Below, one piece after another: positions 58,756 to 64,000 of a DNA stretch of 64,000 nt. The notes under the pieces are model-generated. The model did not search any database, was not told where the DNA came from, and saw nothing but the letters and a program-made list of their open reading frames with translations. The stretch's first letter is position 1; every line of letters starts with the position of its first letter. The stretch comes from Pseudomonas alloputida. Lineage in GTDB: Bacteria > Pseudomonadota > Gammaproteobacteria > Pseudomonadales > Pseudomonadaceae. A program made the position numbers and the translations under genes. The stretch is taken from the NCBI RefSeq assembly GCF_021283545.2, contig NZ_CP128540.1:5305501-5369500 (forward strand), given 5' to 3'.

Positions 58756-59883
58756 CTATTCGCGGTATCCATATTCCCGGCAATCCTCCCAGCCGATGCC
58801 GCTTTGCGCGGTATTGCGCAGCAGCCAATCCACCGCCGGCTGCGCCTTGGGAAGGCTGTCATGAAACTGGATCACGCCCTTGCGCCACAACAACATCAGG
58901 GTCAATACGCGCTGTGCGGATGCCTCTGCGCTCAATGCACCGTCATCCTGGGCATCGATGTCCCACAACGATACCCGCAACTGCTGGCGGGCCATGAACG
59001 CCTCGCCGTCAGCCCGGCGCTGGCCATAAGGTGGACGGAACAGCGGCACATACTGCTCGGGTAGATCAGCCTGCACCCGCGCCTGGCTGCGCCGCAGCGA
59101 ATCCTGCCAGTCGGTCCACTGCGCATGGGAGCGGTACTCCCACCCCTGGATACCCACGCACTGCCCGTCATAGAGCTGGCGCAAGGCGTTTGCCGAGGCA
59201 CCATCACGGCGTTGCTGCAAGCGGTTACCAAGCGTGAAGAACGTGCCTTCGAGCTTTTGCCGGCGCAGGTAATCGGTGAGTAGATCCGTACTGCCCCCCT
59301 CGGGCCCGGGCCCGCCGACAAAGGTCAGCAGGAACATGCGGTCGTTCAGTTCGTCACCCTTGCGCTCACGCGAAGACAGCCGCTCGATTTCGCTGCTGGT
59401 CTGCGGCAGCAACGCCGCCTTGCGCAGTTGCTCGTCCAGGTAGCGGACATGGAACTGGTGGCTCGGCTCGATCCAGCCGGTATAGAACGCACCGACATCG
59501 GCAGCGAACGTCGCCGCTTGTGTGCGCAACTCCGCCATGGACGTAACCGGGTAGCAGAATGATGCATCCTGCTCACAACTGCGCTGCGCCTGTTGATACC
59601 CCTCCCACAACCGCTGCCACATGCGCGCCCGAATCTGGCGCACCTTCTGCAGATTGATCTGCCGCAACCCCAGCCGGGCCGCCAGGCTTGCGTCATCCAG
59701 CAACTCGCTTTCGTGCAGCGCTTGAGCGAACGAAAGGATTTCTGCCCGAGAGGCCACATCGAACAGCGCCGGGCTGTCCAGCTGTTCGGGCCACAGGCTG
59801 CGGTCCAGGCTGACCTGGGGTGAAGGGGCGGCTTGCACGGCCAGGCTCAGCAGGCCGGCCAGCAAGGCAGAAGCAATGCGCAC
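58756..59883 (-). CDS. Polysaccharide-deacetylase-fold protein with degenerate active site
   Basis: 375 residues from GTG 59881-59883 (GGAG 9 bp upstream); the start gives a clean signal peptide, MRIASALLAGLLSLAVQAAP. Residues 25-175 are a helical domain. The NodB-like domain follows, but motif 1, normally TFDDG, reads TFVGG (187-191), losing both aspartates. Motif 2, normally HxxxH, is QGWEYRSH, with only the second His (His253). Motif 3 RPPYG (283-287), an LWDID segment and QFHDS (His341) remain. The fold is therefore recognisable, but zinc-dependent deacetylation is doubtful. Secreted or periplasmic by its signal. Confidence 0.8.
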   Translation of the reverse strand: MRIASALLAGLLSLAVQAAPSPQVSLDRSLWPEQLDSPALFDVASRAEILSFAQALHESELLDDASLAARLGLRQINLQKVRQIRARMWQRLWEGYQQAQRSCEQDASFCYPVTSMAELRTQAATFAADVGAFYTGWIEPSHQFHVRYLDEQLRKAALLPQTSSEIERLSSRERKGDELNDRMFLLTFVGGPGPEGGSTDLLTDYLRRQKLEGTFFTLGNRLQQRRDGASANALRQLYDGQCVGIQGWEYRSHAQWTDWQDSLRRSQARVQADLPEQYVPLFRPPYGQRRADGEAFMARQQLRVSLWDIDAQDDGALSAEASAQRVLTLMLLWRKGVIQFHDSLPKAQPAVDWLLRNTAQSGIGWEDCREYGYRE

Positions 59884-60020
59884 AGTGGAAGGCTCCGCAA
59901 CGACAAAACGCGAACTATAGCGTCTGCACCGACCATGGGCTGTGACTATCGTCGCCATAGTTTGGACTTGTACCGCCCACCCCGTAGAATCCTCGGCCAA
60001 CGATGCCAGGAGCCGACCCG

Positions 60021-60800
60021 ATGCTGACGGTGATTTCCCCCGCCAAGACCCTCGACTACGACACCCCGCCAGTGACCGAGCGTTTCACCCTGCCCCAGTA
60101 CCTGGATGAATCCCAGGCCCTGATCCAGCAGCTGCGCGAACTGTCGCCGGCGCAGATCAGCGAGCTGATGCACCTGTCCGACAAGCTCGCCGGCCTGAAT
60201 GCTGCGCGCTTTGGCAGCTGGACCCCAGACTTCACCCCGGCCAATGCCAAGCAGGCGCTGCTGGCGTTCAAGGGTGACGTGTACACCGGCCTCGATGCCG
60301 AGAGCCTGAGTGAAGACGACTTCAGCTACGCTCAGGGCCACCTGCGCATGCTCTCGGGCCTATATGGCCTGCTGCGCCCGCTCGACCTGATGCAGCCCTA
60401 CCGCCTGGAGATGGGCACCAAGCTGGCCAACGCCCGCGGCAAGGACCTGTACGCCTTCTGGGGCACGCGCATCAGCGAATGGCTGAATCAGGCCCTGGCC
60501 GACCAAGGCGATGACGTGCTGTTGAACCTGGCCAGTAACGAGTATTTCAGTGCAGTGAAACGCAGTGCACTGAAGGCCCGGGTAATCAACGTCGACTTCA
60601 AGGACCAGAAAAACGGTCAGTACAAGATCATCAGCTTCTACGCCAAGAAAGCCCGCGGCATGATGAGCCGCTTCGTCATCCAGCAGCGCATCAGCACCCC
60701 GGAACAGCTCAAGCAGTTCGATGCTCAGGGGTACTACTACAGTGCCGAGCAGTCCAAGCCAGACCATTTGGTGTTCCTGCGCGATCACCCCGCGGAGTGA
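60021..60800 (+). CDS. yaaA: YaaA family, peroxide stress protein
   Basis: 259 residues from ATG 60021 ([20 protein letters not shown]). Typical family stretches: [46 protein letters not shown] and [16 protein letters not shown]. coli YaaA lowers free iron during peroxide stress and has a DNA-binding fold. Probably monocistronic; a hairpin follows 11 bp downstream. Confidence 0.93.
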   Translation: MLTVISPAKTLDYDTPPVTERFTLPQYLDESQALIQQLRELSPAQISELMHLSDKLAGLNAARFGSWTPDFTPANAKQALLAFKGDVYTGLDAESLSEDDFSYAQGHLRMLSGLYGLLRPLDLMQPYRLEMGTKLANARGKDLYAFWGTRISEWLNQALADQGDDVLLNLASNEYFSAVKRSALKARVINVDFKDQKNGQYKIISFYAKKARGMMSRFVIQQRISTPEQLKQFDAQGYYYSAEQSKPDHLVFLRDHPAE

Positions 60801-60811
60801 GCCTGTCACGC

Positions 60812-60839
60812 CCTCTTCGCGGCTGAAGCCGCGAAGAGG
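60812..60839 (+). terminator. Hairpin after yaaA, possible terminator
   Basis: Stem CCTCTTCGCGGCT / AGCCGCGAAGAGG (13 bp, 2-nt loop) directly after the yaaA stop. It lacks a T-run, so it may be a REP-derived hairpin rather than a classical terminator. Confidence 0.55.
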
Positions 60840-61600
60840 TCAGCCGCCGTGATCCGCCTCTGCCCTGCAACAGGGCACGCTGCAAACCGCCATCACGCCA
60901 CGAATCCGACGCCAAAAATCCGTCGCACCTCCCTTTATCGCCAAACGCCATAAGACCGTTCATACCTTTTTTGACGAATTCTGAAAAAATTTTTCAGATG
61001 CTGGCATAAAAATATCTCGCAACAGTTACGTCCTTTATACACGGGGGTGAAACACCCGCGTGCTATCAATTTGAAACTGTCCGCAACTGAATAAATATTT
61101 AGAAATCTTTCATTCGGGCGAAACTGGCTCAGGAACTTCTGCCAAAGCCAATCGCTCATAGTGCCGTAACGATTTTCCTGCCTACGGGCTGTGAGAGATG
61201 ACTTACAGATGACAGCAGCGGGTATCCACTGCCCGCCATGAGAAAATCGACAGGGATCACGGAAACCTCCGAAGACCTTGTCCATGCAGGAGAGACGCGC
61301 CCCTTACAAATCGTCCTAGTGGTTGATTTCAAAGGATTTATTCACTTGAAAAAACAAGCACAGCAACGCGCCAAGTAGCGCATTGCAATAAAGACGGCTG
61401 CATTTCAGGGCACGTTTTTTAATGAATGGCTATTGAGTGCCAACTTTGAGCGCATAACTTTTTGCGTTCCGGATTTATTTTGCCTGCGCTCGGCGAAGTG
61501 TGCATTCGCCATGGATCCGTGCGCCCGAAAACTGTTGTTAATCAACCCAGCCCGGCTCTCTGCGGAGGCGTCGGCGTGATAAACACATGAGGTGATAGCG
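60840..61600 (+). promoter_or_regulatory. Long AT-rich regulatory region of algD
   Basis: About 760 bp without a supportable gene between yaaA and algD, clearly lower in GC than the flanks. It contains a near-palindrome CTGAAAAAATTTTTCAG (60981-60997), a 10-bp-stem hairpin with one mismatch at 61040-61062 and the AlgU-type promoter at 61133-61160. A sequence ACCGTTCATA at 60955-60964 resembles the AlgR box ACCGTTCGTC only partly. A long upstream region with many regulator sites is also known for P. aeruginosa algD. Confidence 0.6.
61133..61160 (+). promoter_or_regulatory. AlgU (sigma-22) type promoter of algD
   Basis: GAACTT (61133-61138), 17 bp, then TCATA (61156-61160). This matches the AlgU/RpoE pattern GAACTT-N16/17-TCtga, including the exact -35. 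Transcription would begin near 61166, leaving a leader of about 435 nt before the algD ATG, similar to the long leader known in P. aeruginosa. Confidence 0.7.
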
Positions 61601-62917
61601 ATGCGTATCAGCATCTTTGGTTTGGGTTATGTGGGTGCAGTCTGTGCAGGCTGCCTGACGGCGCGTGGCCATGAAGTGATCGGTGTGGACGTGTCCAGCA
61701 CCAAGATCGACCTGATCAACCAGGGCAAGTCGCCCATCGTCGAACCTGGCCTGGAAGCACTGCTGCAACAGGGCATCGCCAATGGCCGCCTGCGCGGCAC
61801 TACCGACTTCGCCGAAGCCATCCGTGCCAGCGATGTGTCGATGATCTGCGTGGGCACCCCCAGCAAGAAAAACGGCGACCTGGGCCTGGAGTACATCGAG
61901 TCCGTGTGCCGCGAAATCGGCTACGTGCTGCGTGACACCACCCGCCGTCACACCATCGTGGTGCGCAGCACCGTACTGCCTGGCACCGTCAAGAACGTGG
62001 TCATCCCGATCCTCGAAGACTGCTCGGGCAAGAAGGCCGGCGTCGACTTCGGCGTGGCGGTCAACCCGGAATTCCTGCGTGAAAGCACCGCGATCAAGGA
62101 CTACGACCAGCCACCGATGACAGTCATCGGCGAACTGGACAGCGCCAGCGGTGACATCCTCCAGGCCCTGTACGAAGAGCTCGACGCCCCGATCATCCGC
62201 AAGCCGATCGAAGTGGCCGAAATGATCAAGTACACCTGCAACGTTTGGCACGCCACCAAGGTCACCTTCGCCAACGAAATCGGCAACATCGCCAAGGCCG
62301 TGGGCGTCGATGGCCGCGAAGTGATGGACGTGGTCTGCCAGGACAAGGTCCTCAACCTGTCCCAGTACTACATGCGCCCTGGCTTTGCCTTCGGCGGCTC
62401 TTGCTTGCCCAAGGACGTACGCGCCCTCACCTACCGCGCCGCCAGCCTCGATGTCCGTGCACCGCTGCTCGACTCGCTGATGCGCAGCAACGAATCGCAG
62501 GTGCAGAACGCCTTCGAGCTGATCGAAGCCCACGACAAGCGCAAGGTCGCCCTGCTGGGCCTGAGCTTCAAGGCCGGCACCGACGACCTGCGCGAAAGCC
62601 CGCTGGTGGAACTGGCCGAGCGCCTGATCGGCAAGGGCTACCAGCTGGACATCTACGACGAGAACGTCCAGTACGCCCGTGTTCACGGCGCCAACAAGGA
62701 CTACATCGAGTCGAAGATCCCGCACGTGTCGTCGCTGCTCAACGCCAACTTGCAGCAGGTGATCGACAACGCCGACATCATCGTCCTCGGCAACCGTGAC
62801 GAGCAGTTCCGTGCGCTGGCCCTGCAAGCGCCAGCCGGCAAGCAGGTGATCGACCTGGTCGGCTTCATGAACAAACCGACCAGCACCACCGCCCGTACCG
62901 AAGGCATCTGCTGGTAA
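61601..62917 (+). CDS. algD: AlgD, GDP-mannose 6-dehydrogenase
   Basis: Makes GDP-mannuronate, the committed step of alginate synthesis, by a double NAD-dependent oxidation. 438 residues from ATG 61601 ([20 protein letters not shown]) with GAGGTGA upstream. The N-terminal NAD fold is [13 protein letters not shown]; the catalytic Cys lies in [12 protein letters not shown]; the C-domain begins with [20 protein letters not shown]. First gene of the alginate operon; alg8 follows. Confidence 0.98.
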   Translation: MRISIFGLGYVGAVCAGCLTARGHEVIGVDVSSTKIDLINQGKSPIVEPGLEALLQQGIANGRLRGTTDFAEAIRASDVSMICVGTPSKKNGDLGLEYIESVCREIGYVLRDTTRRHTIVVRSTVLPGTVKNVVIPILEDCSGKKAGVDFGVAVNPEFLRESTAIKDYDQPPMTVIGELDSASGDILQALYEELDAPIIRKPIEVAEMIKYTCNVWHATKVTFANEIGNIAKAVGVDGREVMDVVCQDKVLNLSQYYMRPGFAFGGSCLPKDVRALTYRAASLDVRAPLLDSLMRSNESQVQNAFELIEAHDKRKVALLGLSFKAGTDDLRESPLVELAERLIGKGYQLDIYDENVQYARVHGANKDYIESKIPHVSSLLNANLQQVIDNADIIVLGNRDEQFRALALQAPAGKQVIDLVGFMNKPTSTTARTEGICW

Positions 62918-62994
62918 GTGCCCGGCCGGGCAGCGATGAGGCACTCGACAAGAGCCGCCTCCTCGCTGCCCACCCTTTCCCGAATTCTCGACGG

Positions 62995-64000
62995 ATGCTG
63001 AACATGCAAAGGCTCCAGACAGTGCTGTTGCAGTGCGCCGGGTGGCTGCTCTACATGAGCCTGCTCATGCTGATCGCCCTGGCCCAGCCAGCTGATATCT
63101 TCGACTCGCAGTCTAAGCACTTCATCTTCCTGGTCGGCGCAGTCGGCATCTGGCGCTACTCCATGGGCGCCACCCATTTCATCCGCGGCATGATCTTCCT
63201 CTACGGCGTGTACCCGTACCTGCGCCGCAAGGTGCAGAAAATGGGTAATGCCACCGACCCGTCGCATGTCTACCTGATGGTCACCAGCTTCCGTATCGAA
63301 GCGCTGACCACCGCCCAGGTGTACAGCTCGGTGATCCGCGAGGCGATCAACTGCGGCTTCCCCACCACCGTGGTCTGCTCGCTGGTGGAAATGTCCGATG
63401 AACTGCTGGTGAAGAGCCTGTGGGCCAAGTACAACCCGCCGGCCCACGTGAAGCTGGACATCGTGCGTATCGCCGGTACCGGCAAGCGTGATGGCCTGGC
63501 CTACGGCTTCCGCGCCATCTCGCGCATGCTGCCGGACGAGAACGCCGTGGTGGCGGTGATCGACGGTGACACCGTGCTGGCCGACGGCGTGGTGCGCAAG
63601 ACCGTGCCGTGGTTCAAGCTGTTCCCCAATGTAGGCGGCCTGACCACCAATGAATTCTGCGAAGTGCGTGGCGGCTACATCATGAGCGAGTGGCACAAGC
63701 TGCGCTTCGCCCAGCGCCACATCAACATGTGCTCGATGGCCCTGTCCAAGCGCGTACTGACCATGACCGGGCGCATGTCGATGTTCCGCGCCAGCGTGGT
63801 GACCAACCCCGAGTTCATCGCCGACGTCGAAAGCGACTCGCTGATGCACTGGCGCCTGGGCCGCTTCAAGTTCCTTACCGGGGACGACAAGTCCAGCTGG
63901 TTCAGCCTGATGCGCCTGGGCTACGACACCTTCTACGTGCCGGACGCCGCCATCAACACGGTCGAGCATCCGCCGGAAAAAAGCTTCCTCAAGGCCAGCC
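62995..64000 (+). CDS. alg8: Alg8, alginate polymerase glycosyltransferase (5' part)
   Basis: Inner-membrane family 2 glycosyltransferase that polymerises mannuronate. 335 residues are inside the window; the 3' end is cut off. Start at ATG 62995 ([20 protein letters not shown]) or the ATG three codons on. Two N-terminal helices precede the catalytic domain, with [11 protein letters not shown], the conserved ESDSL and TGDDKSSW. The gene starts 77 bp after algD. Confidence 0.96.
   Translation, partial: MLNMQRLQTVLLQCAGWLLYMSLLMLIALAQPADIFDSQSKHFIFLVGAVGIWRYSMGATHFIRGMIFLYGVYPYLRRKVQKMGNATDPSHVYLMVTSFRIEALTTAQVYSSVIREAINCGFPTTVVCSLVEMSDELLVKSLWAKYNPPAHVKLDIVRIAGTGKRDGLAYGFRAISRMLPDENAVVAVIDGDTVLADGVVRKTVPWFKLFPNVGGLTTNEFCEVRGGYIMSEWHKLRFAQRHINMCSMALSKRVLTMTGRMSMFRASVVTNPEFIADVESDSLMHWRLGRFKFLTGDDKSSWFSLMRLGYDTFYVPDAAINTVEHPPEKSFLKAS

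Noticed and set aside
60955..60964. AlgR-binding box upstream of algD
   Set aside because: ACCGTTCATA differs from ACCGTTCGTC in the last part of the core; too weak to list as a separate feature.

Overview
This 64 kb window is chromosomal DNA of a fluorescent Pseudomonas, most likely of the P. putida group. The basis is the high-GC coding, the secA / dciA / lpxC / ftsZ...mraZ order, a methionine gamma-lyase with P. putida-type active-site residues, the petABC-sspAB and aapJQMP-algW neighbourhoods, an algD-alg8 alginate start, and repeated REP palindromes of the P. putida type. It is mostly core genome, densely packed, with one clear accessory cassette.

Layout. 1-3834 (minus): the end of argJ (cut by the window edge) and secA. 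4207-4662 (plus): a DciA-type DUF721 gene. 4710-22528 (minus): a complete 16-gene division and cell-wall (dcw) cluster, lpxC-ftsZ-ftsA-ftsQ-ddlB-murC-murG-ftsW-murD-mraY-murF-murE-ftsI-ftsL-rsmH-mraZ (transcribed from mraZ toward lpxC), mostly with overlapping start and stop codons. A promoter and three 10-bp-spaced MraZ-type repeats lie in front of mraZ. 22841-23212 (minus): rnpB, the RNase P RNA. 23280-24155 (minus) rsmI is divergent from 24342-27785 (plus) lpoA-yraN-gmhA/diaA-BON lipoprotein. 27847-28912 (minus) sspB/sspA, 29029-31612 petCBA (cytochrome bc1) and 31875-32710 rpsI/rplM are all read leftward.

32969-35120 (plus): an aldo/keto reductase and a GlxA-type AraC regulator. 35227-38497 (minus): zapE, trpS and an alpha/beta hydrolase. 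38633-39070 (plus): zapG. 39142-40945: divergent mdeA/mdeR. 41058-43576 (plus): an S-type pyocin / colicin-E9-like HNH DNase bacteriocin with its Im9-like immunity gene, the accessory cassette and most interesting locus. 43671-46506 (minus): cysNC and cysD (sulfate activation). 46709-47467 (minus) a Nif3-like gene is divergent from 47636-48796 (plus) algW. 48837-52994 (minus): aapJQMP amino-acid ABC transporter, preceded by a textbook sigma-54 site. 53327-55526 (plus): esterase and rhlB. 55720-58474 (minus): moaE, moaD, moaC and a PIN-PhoH ATPase. 58756-59883 (minus): a NodB-fold protein whose metal-binding motifs are degenerate. 60021-60800 (plus): yaaA. 60801-61600: a long AT-rich regulatory region with an AlgU-type promoter. 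61601-64000 (plus): algD and the start of alg8.

How it fits together. Most of the window builds and guards the envelope: lipid A (lpxC), peptidoglycan precursors and division (dcw, lpoA, zapE, zapG), protein export (secA), envelope-stress sensing (algW) and alginate (algD-alg8), which AlgW can switch on through the anti-sigma factor of AlgU. The bacteriocin cassette stands apart by its AT-richer ends, its own terminator and its family. All calls come from reading the sequence and remembered family motifs; no database search was run.
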